Below, piece by piece: positions 50,621 through 59,133 of a DNA stretch of 62,609 nucleotides. The stretch is from Deefgea rivuli DSM 18356 (GTDB taxonomy: Bacteria; Pseudomonadota; Gammaproteobacteria; Burkholderiales; Chitinibacteraceae): NCBI RefSeq assembly GCF_000620145.1, contig NZ_KK211083.1, forward strand, positions 328,782 to 391,390, given 5' to 3'. The notes beneath the pieces are model-generated. The model did no database searches. It was given only the letters and a program-made list of their open reading frames with translations, and was not told where the DNA came from. Made by a program: the position numbers and the translations under genes. Position 1 is the first letter of the stretch. Every line of letters begins with the position of its first letter.

Positions 50621-51110
50621 GATGGGTTGAGCGCAGCGATACCCATTGTGAGCGGTTCACAAGTACTCTTTTATGTCGTCATACCGGCGCAGGCCGGTAT
50701 CCAGAGCGACGATAATCATTGCCGCTGGATTCCGGCCTTCGCCGGAATGACGATTTGATGCGTCGTTGGTGCAAGGATGGAGGCGGAGCTGATGGGTATC
50801 CGACGAAGTCGGACGCAGATACTAGGGTCGCCTTTCTTTGCTTACTTTCTTTGGCGAAGCAAAGAAAGTAAGTGCCGCGCGGCATGAGCGCGACTCAGGT
50901 AAGAAGTACGCCGCATGAGTTACTAAGCAGCAGCGAATAGAAAATAAAAACGAATTTCTTGGTGTACAACTGGCCTCGATAAACGCAAAAAGTAGATTTT
51001 CATCATGCCGGTGCGGCGAGGAATTCAGCAATAATGTTGACCGAGGTGAAGCACTGGATACCGGCCTTCGCCGATATGACGATTTCAGCTCAGGCTGAAC
51101 CAAGCTAATT
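50617..51110. repeat. Composite repeat patch
   Basis: No gene is visible in 50621-51207. The patch holds a GGATGGGTTGAGCGCAGCG palindrome at the stop codon (50619-50645); a CCGGCGCAGGCCGG/CCGGCCTTCGCCGG pair in inverse orientation (50676-50753); a hairpin CTTACTTTCTTTG-gcgaag-CAAAGAAAGTAAG (50841-50872 core); and a third CCGGCCTTCGCCG arm near 51060. These are forms common in proteobacterial intergenic DNA. Confidence 0.7.
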
Positions 51111-51123
51111 AGAACGATTTATT

Positions 51124-51172
51124 ATGTATTTAGCTGTAGCCATTATTAAATAAGAGCCACAGGCAAATACCT
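51124..51172. repeat. 49-bp palindromic repeat, copy C
   Basis: Begins ATGTATTTAGCTGTAGCCAT and ends GCAAATACCT. Outer arms TGTATTTagCTGT/GCCACAGgcAAATACc pair less perfectly than in copy A or D. Sits 36 bases before rsxA. Confidence 0.65.
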
Positions 51173-51207
51173 AACAAAAAATGTGATGCCTCATTACAGG
51201 AACGATC

Positions 51208-51789
51208 ATGGATCTGAATCACTACCTCTTATTACTCGTCGGTGCGGTGTTGGTGAACAATGTCGTGCTAGTGCGGATTTTGGGGCTTTGCCCGTTTATG
51301 GGCGTGTCCAAAAAACTCGAAGCCTCGATCGGCATGGGCCTCGCGACCGCATTTGTGCTGACGCTGGCGTCGGGCACGTCGTGGATGATCGATCAGGTGC
51401 TGATTTTGTGGCATCTGGAATACCTGCGCACGCTGGCGTTTATCGTCGTCATCGCGGCGATTGTGCAATTTACCGAGATGTTCATCCACAAAGCCAGCCC
51501 CGTGCTGTACCAAGCGCTGGGGATTTATTTGCCGCTGATTACGACTAATTGCGCGGTGCTCGGTGTACCGCTGATTAATTCGTCCGCCAAACATACTTTT
51601 GTTGAATCGCTGCTGTTTGGTTTTGGCTCGGCGGTGGGTTTCTCGCTGATTTTGATTTTGTTCGCCGCGATGCGCGAGCGCTTGGAAGGCGCGGATATTC
51701 CGCAGGCGTTTAAAGGCACGCCAGCGGCGTTTATTACTGCCGGCTTGATGAGTTTGGCGTTTATGGGTTTTGCAGGATTGGTTAAGTAG
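51208..51789 (+). CDS. rsxA: Electron transport complex subunit RsxA (RnfA)
   Basis: Membrane subunit of the Rsx/Rnf complex, which passes electrons between NADH and ferredoxin-like carriers; in E. coli it keeps SoxR reduced. 193 aa, six membrane segments, starting [30 protein letters not shown]. Conserved Cys in LGLCPF and TTNCAVLG are the Fe-S ligands at the membrane core. ACAGGAAC precedes the start. Confidence 0.95.
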   Translation: MDLNHYLLLLVGAVLVNNVVLVRILGLCPFMGVSKKLEASIGMGLATAFVLTLASGTSWMIDQVLILWHLEYLRTLAFIVVIAAIVQFTEMFIHKASPVLYQALGIYLPLITTNCAVLGVPLINSSAKHTFVESLLFGFGSAVGFSLILILFAAMRERLEGADIPQAFKGTPAAFITAGLMSLAFMGFAGLVK

Positions 51790-51820
51790 GGCGAGCAGAC
51801 GGTAGAGCAAAGCGATTGGT

Positions 51821-51913
51821 CCACGAAAAACACGAAAAGACACGAACAAGAGCGATGGATGCATCGGTTGTTTGGGTGTTTTTTTCTTTCGTGGTTTTCG
51901 TGCCTTTCGTGGA
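51821..51913. repeat. CACGAAA hairpin element, copy 4 (inside the rsx operon)
   Basis: Left CCACGAAAAACACGAAAAGAC, right TTTCGTGGTTTTCGTGCC then TTTCGTGG. It fills the 174-base gap between rsxA and rsxB. Confidence 0.8.
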
Positions 51914-51963
51914 CTCCGTTTTTGACCTTGCTTCATAACATCTAACCCCTCACAGGAATTCAG

Positions 51964-52527
51964 ATGAGTTTTTTATTAGCACTGGCCTTAATGGCTGGAT
52001 TGGCCGTTTTGCTGGGGGCTGTCCTAGGCTGGGCGGCAATTAAATATAAAGTCGATGAAGATCCATTGGTGGATAAAATCGATGCGATTTTGCCGCAAAC
52101 CCAGTGTGGTCAATGCGGCTATCCGGGCTGTAAACCGTATGCAACGGCGATTGCCAATGAAGAAGTTGGCATCAATCAATGCCCACCGGGCGGTGAAGAC
52201 GGCATTCGCAAGCTGGCCGAGTTGCTCGGCAAGGATTTTGTGCCGTTTGACGATGGCGGTGCGGGTGCGGCAGAAAAACCGCGCGCGGTGGCGGTGATTC
52301 GTGAGGACATTTGCATCGGCTGTACGCTGTGCATTCAGGCTTGCCCAGTCGATGCGATTGTCGGTTCGGCCAAGCATATGCACACGGTGATTGAGTCGGA
52401 ATGCACCGGTTGCGAGCTGTGCATCGCGCCGTGTCCAGTCGATTGCATCGATATGGTCGTGATTGGCGAAAACGTCAATACGTGGAAATGGCGCTATCCG
52501 GTCATTCAACTGAAGCAGGTGAGCTAG
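51964..52527 (+). CDS. rsxB: Electron transport complex subunit RsxB (RnfB)
   Basis: Ferredoxin-like subunit. 187 aa: an N-terminal membrane anchor, [12 protein letters not shown] near residues 49-60 and two 4Fe-4S sets, [16 protein letters not shown] (about 117-132) and [16 protein letters not shown] (about 147-162). ACAGGAATTCAG lies before the ATG. rsxC begins the base after its stop. Confidence 0.96.
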   Translation: MSFLLALALMAGLAVLLGAVLGWAAIKYKVDEDPLVDKIDAILPQTQCGQCGYPGCKPYATAIANEEVGINQCPPGGEDGIRKLAELLGKDFVPFDDGGAGAAEKPRAVAVIREDICIGCTLCIQACPVDAIVGSAKHMHTVIESECTGCELCIAPCPVDCIDMVVIGENVNTWKWRYPVIQLKQVS

Positions 52528-54789
52528 ATGAGCGCGATGGAATTCACCCGCCAAATTTTCCCTTTCCACGGTGGTGTGCATCCGCCGGAAATGAAAGACT
52601 TGTCCAATCGAGCGCCGATAGTCGCCGCGCCGATTTCCGCCAAACTGATTATCCCCTTGCAGCAAAGTATCGGTAATAGTGCGCAGCCCGTAGTGAATGT
52701 CGGCGATGTCGTGCTCAAAGGCCAAATGATCGCCGCTGCGAATGGCAGCGTATCGGCGGCGGTGCATGCGCCAACGTCGGGAAAAATCATTGCGATTGAC
52801 GCGCAGCAAGTCGCGCATCCATCGGGTTTGGCGGAGCTTTGCATCACGCTGGCCAGCGATGGCCGTGATGAGTGGGCGCAGAAACAGCCATTTGATTGGC
52901 GTGCAGCGATGGCGCGTGGCGACGGCAAGGCGATTCGCGACTATTTGCAAGACATGGGCGTGGTCGGGCAGGGCGGCGCGGTGTTTCCGTCGCATTTAAA
53001 ATTGTTTGGCCGCGAGCAGCTCGAAACCTTGGTGATTAACGGCGCGGAATGTGAGCCCTACATCACCTGCGATGACAGATTGATGCGCGAACGTGCGCTG
53101 GAAATCGTCGCAGGCATTGCCATCGTGCGGCAAATGCTGAACGCCAAAACGGTGCTCATCGGCATCGAAGACAATAAACCCGAGGCCATTGCGGCGATGC
53201 GCGATGTACTCAAAACTTGCGGTTTTGCTGCCGAAGTCGTTGTGGTACCGACGCTCTACCCCTCGGGTGGCGCAAAACAGCTAATTAAATTGCTGTGCAA
53301 TCTCGAAGTGCCGAGCGGCGTGCGCTCGACTGATTTGGGTGTGCAATGCTTTAACGTCGCCACCGTGTACAGTATTTACGCGGCGCTAGAACACGCCGAG
53401 CCAGTAATTTCGCGGATTGTGACGCTGACGGGTAATGTCGCCAAGCCGGGCAATGTCGAAGCGCTGATCGGTACGCCGATTGCCGATTTGCTGAAGTTTG
53501 CTGGCTTAAATGCAGCGAGCGACTGTATTTACGGCGGGCCGATGATGGGTTTTGTACTGCCATCAACGCAAGTCGGCCTGACCAAGGCAGGCAATTGCAT
53601 TATCGCGATGGACGCCGCCCACTTCCCCGAAAAACCACGCGAAATGCCCTGCATTCGTTGTGGCGAATGCGCGGTGGCGTGCCCCGCTGAATTGCAGCCT
53701 ATGGATTTGTATTGGTTTGCGCGCAGTAAAAACTTCGGTAAGGCGCAAGAGCGCAATCTGTTTGACTGCATCGAATGCGGCGCTTGCGCCTATGTCTGCC
53801 CGTCGAGCATTCAATTGGTCGATTATTACCGCTTTGCCAAATCCGAAATTTGGGACGCCGAGCGCGCCAAAAAATCAGCCAATACGGCGCGCGAACGGCA
53901 CGAATTTAAACAATTCCGCGAAGAGCGCGAGAAGGAAGAAAAAGCGGCTCGCCTCGCTGCGAGATCTGCACCAAAACCAGTCACTAGCGAAACCGTGCCA
54001 AATTTAGTCGTCAGTGAAGCTACAAGTGATGCGGCTGCGCCGGAAGATAAAGCCGCGAAAATCAAAGCGGCAATGGCACGCGCCGCAGCAGCTAAATCGA
54101 CGAGCGATGATGTCGCGACGGGCGAAACGCCAGCCCCTGTATCTGCGCCAGCGATGAATGAGGATAAAGCCGCCAAGATCAAAGCAGCAATGGCACGTGC
54201 CGCAGCATCTAAATCGACGAGCGATAATGCTGCGGCGGGAGTAACGCCAGCCCTTGTATCTGCTGCGCCAGCGGTAAATGAGGATAAAGCGGCGAAGATC
54301 AAAGCGGCAATGGCACGCGCCGCCGCGGCCAAAGCCAGTGCGGAAAATGCCGCGCCGCCGACTGCGACTTTAAGCACTGATTCGGACGCGATGGCGACGG
54401 CCGCCGCCGATGCAGTTGCAGCTCTGAAGGCTGAAAAAACCGCCAAAATTCGTGCGGCGATGGCGAAAGCCGCTTTAGCCAAGGCCGAACAAGATGCCTT
54501 AACGCTAGAAGAAAAAGCGCAGCGCGAGATTGAAAAGCAAGCCAAGATCGCAGCGGCTGCGGCGAAAAAAGCCGAGCTGGCGATGAAGGCTAGCGAAACG
54601 CTAGAAAGTTCTGCGGATGGGTATTCGCCTACGGCCATTTCAGAACAGGTGCTAGAGAGCAATACCTATACTATCATTGAGCCGCCAGCAAAGCCCGCTA
54701 TCGACGAAGAAAAAGCCACCAAAATCCGCGCTGCAATGGCGGCTGCTGCGGCCAAAAAAGCTGGGCAGCAAGCCGAAGGAAACGAATGA
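52528..54789 (+). CDS. rsxC: Electron transport complex subunit RsxC (RnfC), repeat-rich C-terminus
   Basis: NADH- and FMN-binding subunit. 753 aa: N-terminal barrel domain, the flavin/NADH region with GQGGAVFPSHLKL near 150, two 4Fe-4S sets (CIRCGECAVACP near 375 and CIECGACAYVCPS near 414), then an Ala/Lys-rich tail from about 450. The tail holds KAAKIKAAMARAAA units at about 507, 546 and 586, with weaker copies after. The long repeat tail is typical of proteobacterial RsxC and varies between strains. Overlaps rsxD by four bases. Confidence 0.95.
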   Translation: MSAMEFTRQIFPFHGGVHPPEMKDLSNRAPIVAAPISAKLIIPLQQSIGNSAQPVVNVGDVVLKGQMIAAANGSVSAAVHAPTSGKIIAIDAQQVAHPSGLAELCITLASDGRDEWAQKQPFDWRAAMARGDGKAIRDYLQDMGVVGQGGAVFPSHLKLFGREQLETLVINGAECEPYITCDDRLMRERALEIVAGIAIVRQMLNAKTVLIGIEDNKPEAIAAMRDVLKTCGFAAEVVVVPTLYPSGGAKQLIKLLCNLEVPSGVRSTDLGVQCFNVATVYSIYAALEHAEPVISRIVTLTGNVAKPGNVEALIGTPIADLLKFAGLNAASDCIYGGPMMGFVLPSTQVGLTKAGNCIIAMDAAHFPEKPREMPCIRCGECAVACPAELQPMDLYWFARSKNFGKAQERNLFDCIECGACAYVCPSSIQLVDYYRFAKSEIWDAERAKKSANTARERHEFKQFREEREKEEKAARLAARSAPKPVTSETVPNLVVSEATSDAAAPEDKAAKIKAAMARAAAAKSTSDDVATGETPAPVSAPAMNEDKAAKIKAAMARAAASKSTSDNAAAGVTPALVSAAPAVNEDKAAKIKAAMARAAAAKASAENAAPPTATLSTDSDAMATAAADAVAALKAEKTAKIRAAMAKAALAKAEQDALTLEEKAQREIEKQAKIAAAAAKKAELAMKASETLESSADGYSPTAISEQVLESNTYTIIEPPAKPAIDEEKATKIRAAMAAAAAKKAGQQAEGNE
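54046..54350 (+). repeat. In-frame tandem repeats in rsxC
   Basis: Near-identical DNA segments begin at 54046, 54163 and 54283 (GATAAAGC...ATCAAAGC...GCAATGGCACG), spaced 117 and 120 bases, that is 39 and 40 codons. Copy number can change without a frameshift. Confidence 0.85.
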
Positions 54790-55826
54790 TCCGCACCTCT
54801 CCGCATGTAATCAAACCCACGCCGCTGCAAGTGGTGATGCTCAAAGTCGCCGCCGCGCTTCTGCCTGGGATTGCCGCCTACGTCTGGGTGTTCGGCGCTG
54901 GCATCTTGTTGCAAATCTTGCTGGCGACGATAACGGCGCTGGCGACCGAGGCCGCGTGCTTGAAATTGCGTAATTATCCAATCAAGCCGTTTATCACCGA
55001 TGGTTCGGCGATTGTGACCGCGTGGCTGTTGGCCTTGTCGCTGCCGCCGTTATCGCCGTGGTGGATGATTGTGCTGGCGACTGCGATTGCAATCGGCCTC
55101 GCAAAACATCTCTACGGCGGCTTGGGGCAAAATCCATTTAATCCAGCGATGGTTGGTTTTGCGGTGATGATCGTGTCGTTTCCAGCGTCTGTGAGCCGCT
55201 GGAATGCGCCATTGTCTTTGCCGAATGTAGATTTAACTGCGTGGCAGCAGTTTGGGTATATCTTTTCAGGCATTCTGCCAGATGGCTTAGCGTTCGATAC
55301 CCTTGCATCAGCAACGCCGCTGGATACGGTCAAAACCGCGTTGATGCAATCGCACAGCATGAGCGAAATTTTCAGCGGTGCGATTTTTCAGTCGGCAAGC
55401 TGGCTGAGTTTTATGCCCAGCTCAGTGGCGTTGATTGCTGTTGCCTACTTACTCGGCGGCCTGTATTTGCTGCAGCAGCGAATTATCCAATGGCAATTAC
55501 CGACGGCATTTTTAGCGGTATTGCTGGGGATGTCGGGACTATTTTATCTGATCAATCCAGCGCAATTTACCAGCCCAGCGTTTCACCTCTTGAGCGGCGC
55601 GGCGATGCTGGGCGCGTTTTTTATCGTTACCGATCCCGTCACTGCGCCAACGACACCGCGTGGACGTTTGATTTATGCGGCTTTGATTGGCTTACTGACT
55701 TGGCTCATCCGCACTTTTGGCGCTTACCCCGACGGTGTGGCATTCGCCGTGCTGATTATGAACATCGCCGCGCCGTTTATCGACCAATACACGCAGCCTG
55801 CGGTTTTCGGGAGGAAGGGGAAATGA
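54786..55826 (+). CDS. rsxD: Electron transport complex subunit RsxD (RnfD)
   Basis: Membrane subunit with covalent FMN. 346 aa, about nine membrane segments; FMN-threonine region SATPLDTVK near 176 and the TDPVTAPTTPRGR signature near 281. ATGA overlap with rsxC. The E5 element follows in the gap to rsxG. Confidence 0.95.
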   Translation: MIRTSPHVIKPTPLQVVMLKVAAALLPGIAAYVWVFGAGILLQILLATITALATEAACLKLRNYPIKPFITDGSAIVTAWLLALSLPPLSPWWMIVLATAIAIGLAKHLYGGLGQNPFNPAMVGFAVMIVSFPASVSRWNAPLSLPNVDLTAWQQFGYIFSGILPDGLAFDTLASATPLDTVKTALMQSHSMSEIFSGAIFQSASWLSFMPSSVALIAVAYLLGGLYLLQQRIIQWQLPTAFLAVLLGMSGLFYLINPAQFTSPAFHLLSGAAMLGAFFIVTDPVTAPTTPRGRLIYAALIGLLTWLIRTFGAYPDGVAFAVLIMNIAAPFIDQYTQPAVFGRKGK

Positions 55827-55864
55827 ACCACCTCATCGACGCGAAGCAAAAACAAACCATTTAT

Positions 55865-55952
55865 CCACGAAAACCACGAAAGGCACGAAAAAAACCAAAC
55901 ATAATGGGGTGTTTTTTGCCCTTGTTCGTGATTTTCGTGTCTTTCGTGGACT
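55865..55952. repeat. CACGAAA hairpin element, copy 5 (inside the rsx operon)
   Basis: Left arm CCACGAAAACCACGAAAGGC and CACGAAAAAAA; right arm TTCGTGATTTTCGTGTCTTT, then CGTGG. Lies in the 178-base gap between rsxD and rsxG. Confidence 0.8.
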
Positions 55953-56004
55953 CCAGTTTTCCCCCAAAATGCTCAGCGCGGATGTGGCTGCGGGGAGTCC
56001 AAGC

Positions 56005-56637
56005 ATGAAAACCAAGCTGCAAAACGGCTTGCGTGGTGCGCTGACTTTATTGGTGTTTGCGCTGATTTTTACTGCGCTGATGGCGGGAACGTATGCGCTA
56101 ACCAAAGACATCGTTACCAATAATGAACGCAAAGCCAAAGTCGCTTTGATCGCACAAGTCTTACCCGTCGGCAGTTTTGAGAATGACATTCTCAATGATG
56201 CAACGCCGCAAAACGCCGCTGCACTCAAGCAATTGAATGCCGAAGCGGGTTCGCAAATTTATCGCGCGCAAAAAGCTGGAAAAACTACCGCCGTTGTCGT
56301 TGAAACCATCGCGCCTGATGGTTATTCGGGCAAAATTAAATTACTGGTTGGCGTTGCCGCTGATGGGCGCGTGCTCGGCGTTCGCGTTATTGCGCATAAA
56401 GAAACGCCGGGGCTGGGCGATTATATCGACGTTGCAAAATCGGAATGGATCAAGCAATTTGACGGTAAATCATTGTCCGCACCGCTGGAAAGTCAATGGA
56501 AAGTTGCAAAAGACGGCGGCGCGTTTGACGCCACCGCAGGCGCAACCATCAGCCCCCGTGCGGTCGTGAAAGCCGTGAAAAACACCTTGGATTACGTGGC
56601 GAAAAATCACGCGACATTATTTGGAGCTGCAAGATGA
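56005..56637 (+). CDS. rsxG: Electron transport complex subunit RsxG (RnfG)
   Basis: FMN-carrying periplasmic subunit. ATG 56005 (MKTKLQNGLRGALTLLVF), with GGGGAG 7 bases upstream; the reading frame opens 96 bases earlier inside repeat copy 5. 210 aa: one N-terminal membrane segment, then the FMN-binding domain with GLGDYIDV and the threonine site DATAGATISPRAVV (about 176-189). Confidence 0.94.
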   Translation: MKTKLQNGLRGALTLLVFALIFTALMAGTYALTKDIVTNNERKAKVALIAQVLPVGSFENDILNDATPQNAAALKQLNAEAGSQIYRAQKAGKTTAVVVETIAPDGYSGKIKLLVGVAADGRVLGVRVIAHKETPGLGDYIDVAKSEWIKQFDGKSLSAPLESQWKVAKDGGAFDATAGATISPRAVVKAVKNTLDYVAKNHATLFGAAR

Positions 56638-57341
56638 TTAGCAAAGCCGAAACGCAATCGATTATCCACAACAGCATTTGGAAGCAAAATGCCGGTGTGG
56701 TGCAAGTGTTGGGCTTGTGCCCAGTGCTGGTGATGTCGAGCAATATCATCAATGGCGTGTCGCTCGGCTTGGCGACCAGCGTGGTGATGCTGATTTCGGG
56801 CGCGGCGATTGCGGCGATTCGCGAATTTGTGCCGAACGAGCTGCGCGCGCCAATTTTCATCCTGATCATCGCCGCGCTGGTGACGATGGTCGACTTGCTG
56901 ATGAATGCCTATGTGCACGATTTGTACGTGGTGCTGGGGATTTTCATTCCGCTAATTACCACCAATTGCATCGTGCTGGCGCGCGCCGAAGCGTATGCGT
57001 CGAAAAATGGCGTCGTGCAATCGGGGCTGGATGGCCTATTTATGGGCTTGGGGCTGACGCTGGTGCTGGGCATCTTAGGTGCGATGCGCGAGCTGGTCGG
57101 CAAAGGCACGCTGTTATCGGGTATCGATCTGGTCTTTGGCGCGAGTGCCAAATCATGGGTGATTCATGTGATTCCAGCCGAATATAATTATCAATTCCTC
57201 CTCGCCATCCTGCCACCGGGCGCATTTATTGGGCTAGGATTTTTGATTGCGGGCAAACAAGCGCTGGATCGACGCGCTGAGGCGCGGGCGAAGTCGGCGA
57301 TGAAACAGCTGCAATTGACCGAATCCGCAGCACTGAGTTAA
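56634..57341 (+). CDS. rsxE: Electron transport complex subunit RsxE (RnfE)
   Basis: Membrane subunit related to RsxA; the two form the inverted Fe-S core. 235 aa, six membrane segments, VLGLCPVLVMSS near 24 and LITTNCIVLARAEAYAS near 105 carry the conserved Cys. ATGA overlap with rsxG. Confidence 0.95.
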   Translation: MISKAETQSIIHNSIWKQNAGVVQVLGLCPVLVMSSNIINGVSLGLATSVVMLISGAAIAAIREFVPNELRAPIFILIIAALVTMVDLLMNAYVHDLYVVLGIFIPLITTNCIVLARAEAYASKNGVVQSGLDGLFMGLGLTLVLGILGAMRELVGKGTLLSGIDLVFGASAKSWVIHVIPAEYNYQFLLAILPPGAFIGLGFLIAGKQALDRRAEARAKSAMKQLQLTESAALS

Positions 57342-57369
57342 AAGTCGAATGGTTATTTTTGCGGCCTGG

Positions 57370-57394
57370 CAAAACGGGCGTTAAGCCCGTTTTG
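57370..57394. terminator. Terminator between rsxE and the barrel-protein gene
   Basis: CAAAACGGGC-gttaa-GCCCGTTTTG, 10-bp arms. It lies between convergent genes; A/T runs within the arms may serve both strands. Confidence 0.75.
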
Positions 57395-57445
57395 CACTTG
57401 AATCAAACTAATTAAAGCTTTATTGAAGACGCTAGTGCTTCAAAT

Positions 57446-58126
57446 TTAGAAGCGATAGCCAACACCGATTGAGACGACTGGATAAAAATTCTTGTGGTCA
57501 TCGGCGATGCGTTGCGCCTCATGGGTGACGTCTGATTGCAATTGACCACATACCGATGCATCAAGGCAGGTGGCACTGTATGTAACATTGGCTGAGCCTT
57601 GGTACATCACTCCAAGATCGGCGGTGAAACTCAGACCGCTGCGCGCGGGATCTTTGCTGGCGCTATAGCCGTAGCCTACGCCAAGATAAGGGGAGAATTT
57701 ATTATTTAATGACCCTGTGGCATGTGAGTTGCTAACCTGATTGGCTTTGTAGTAATTCTTACCAATTTTAATAGTGCCGTCCACGGGTTGGGCAGTACCG
57801 TCACCATGGTTGTCGTTGTAATACGCGCCAGCGGTGACTTTGAAGCCATTATCAAACGGGTGGTAGTCAGCCAGCAGGCCAGCGGTGAGCATTTTGCTGG
57901 TGCTATCCCAGTGTGCGCCATTAGAAATCTCATCTTTATTGATTTCAATCGTGTTGATATTGAAGCGTGCATTCCAATTGGGATTGATCGCGTAGGCGAT
58001 ATCCAAACCCAAGCCGAGTGTGGAAAGGCGGGCTGCGGCACCCCAGTCATTTGGAGCTGAGGTGTCATCCGCAGCAAAGGTGGGTAGAGAAAGAAATGCG
58101 GAAAAAAATAGCGCTTTGAATTTCAT
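57446..58126 (-). CDS. Outer-membrane beta-barrel protein
   Basis: A 226-aa protein with a signal peptide (MKFKALFFSAFLSLPTFAAD, cut after AFA or FAA), alternating beta strands (SPYLGVGYGYSAS, FTADLGVMYQGSANV) and a C-terminal GVGYRF Phe typical of barrels inserted by BamA. It has two Cys near residue 187. It resembles small OmpW/OMP_b-brl proteins in size and fold, but I cannot fix the family. It lies opposite rsxE and nth and splits a pair that is adjacent in E. coli. Confidence 0.75.
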   Translation of the reverse strand: MKFKALFFSAFLSLPTFAADDTSAPNDWGAAARLSTLGLGLDIAYAINPNWNARFNINTIEINKDEISNGAHWDSTSKMLTAGLLADYHPFDNGFKVTAGAYYNDNHGDGTAQPVDGTIKIGKNYYKANQVSNSHATGSLNNKFSPYLGVGYGYSASKDPARSGLSFTADLGVMYQGSANVTYSATCLDASVCGQLQSDVTHEAQRIADDHKNFYPVVSIGVGYRF

Positions 58127-58270
58127 AGTTCATCCAAGTGTTGTATTAATGTTGATGAGTGTAATAACTTGTTGACACTGTGTTCCGCGCAGAATGAGGC
58201 GGACTTTAGCAGAGAATATTCGTGAAAGGTAAAAAATATGACGCTGTTATGTAAGGTTTGGGGGCGATGA

Positions 58271-58921
58271 ATGAATAAACAAACCCGCTACACCTTCTAC
58301 GCGCGCCTCGCCGAACTAGAACCCAATCCCAAAACTGAGCTGAATTACACGACGCCGTTTGAGCTGTTGACGGCGGTGTTGCTGTCGGCGCAGGCGACCG
58401 ATGTGGGCGTGAATAAGGCGACCAAGATTTTATTCCCCATCGCCAATACGCCAGCGGCGATTTTGGCGCTGGGCTTAGAAGGGCTGGAGTCCTATATCAA
58501 TACGATTGGCCTGTTTCGCAGTAAGGCCAAGCATTTGCTAGAAACTTGCCGGATGTTGCTGGAGCTGCACGGCGGCGAAGTGCCGCGTGATCGGGAAAGT
58601 CTGGAGGCGCTGCCTGGCGTGGGGCGCAAGACGGCGAACGTGGTGATGAATACGGCGTTTGGTATTCCGACGATTGCGGTGGATACGCATATTTTCCGGA
58701 TTGGCAATCGGACAGGCTTGGCGACGGGCAAAGACGTGCGCGCGGTGGAAGACAAACTACTGAAAGTAACGCCGCCCGAGTTTTTGCTGAATGCACATCA
58801 CTGGCTGATTTTGCATGGCCGCTACATCTGCAAAGCGCGCAAACCCGAATGCTGGCGCTGCGTGGTGAATGATGTGTGCGATTACCGCAGCAAAATCATG
58901 TTGCCCCCGAAAGGGTTTTGA
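58271..58921 (+). CDS. nth: Endonuclease III
   Basis: DNA glycosylase/AP lyase for oxidised pyrimidines. 216 aa: helix-hairpin-helix LPGVGRKTANVV (about 115-126) with the catalytic Lys, Asp in VDTHIFRI (about 137), and the 4Fe-4S loop CKARKPECWRCVVNDVC (C-X6-C-X2-C-X5-C, about 190-206). It could receive oxidised clusters from the Rsx system, but there is no direct operon link here. Confidence 0.97.
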   Translation: MNKQTRYTFYARLAELEPNPKTELNYTTPFELLTAVLLSAQATDVGVNKATKILFPIANTPAAILALGLEGLESYINTIGLFRSKAKHLLETCRMLLELHGGEVPRDRESLEALPGVGRKTANVVMNTAFGIPTIAVDTHIFRIGNRTGLATGKDVRAVEDKLLKVTPPEFLLNAHHWLILHGRYICKARKPECWRCVVNDVCDYRSKIMLPPKGF

Positions 58922-58922
58922 T

Positions 58923-58971
58923 GGGTATATGAGTGTAGCTCTTTATAAATAATGGCTACATTGATATACCC
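58923..58971. repeat. 49-bp palindromic repeat, copy D
   Basis: Begins GGGTATATGAGTGTAGCTCT and ends TTGATATACCC; the arms GGGTATaTgagTGTAGC and GCTACAttgATATACCC pair well. Starts two bases after the nth stop codon. Confidence 0.75.
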
Positions 58972-58990
58972 GTAAAGAGGAAAGGGAGCA

Positions 58991-59107
58991 GGATCACGAA
59001 AAGCACGAAAAAAATACGAAAAACACGAAAGATAAGAATTATAGATGCTGCTGCGTAGCAATTTGAGTTGGCTTTCTTTCGCTTTTCCTTTCGTGCCTTT
59101 CGTGATC
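58991..59107. repeat. CACGAAA hairpin element, copy 6
   Basis: Left arm GATCACGAAAAGCACGAAAA, then further CGAAA units; right arm CTTTCGTGCCTTTCGTGATC. Lies in the convergent gap between nth and the PilZ gene, 19 bases after the 49-bp copy D. Confidence 0.8.
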
Positions 59108-59133
59108 GCCTTGTGCCTTATCGCCTTGCGTCT

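Noticed and set aside
50676-51110. Possible CRISPR array, because similar hairpins recur.
   Set aside because: Units are of different kinds, unevenly spaced and in both orientations; there are no regular spacers and no cas genes.
51183-51548. A 121-aa alternative frame at the start of rsxA.
   Set aside because: RsxA in the other frame has full family similarity; this frame has none.
53826-54662. A 278-aa Ala/Ser-rich antisense frame opposite the rsxC tail.
   Set aside because: It is the mirror of the Ala/Lys repeat; its codons follow from the GC-rich repeat, and no start signal is present.
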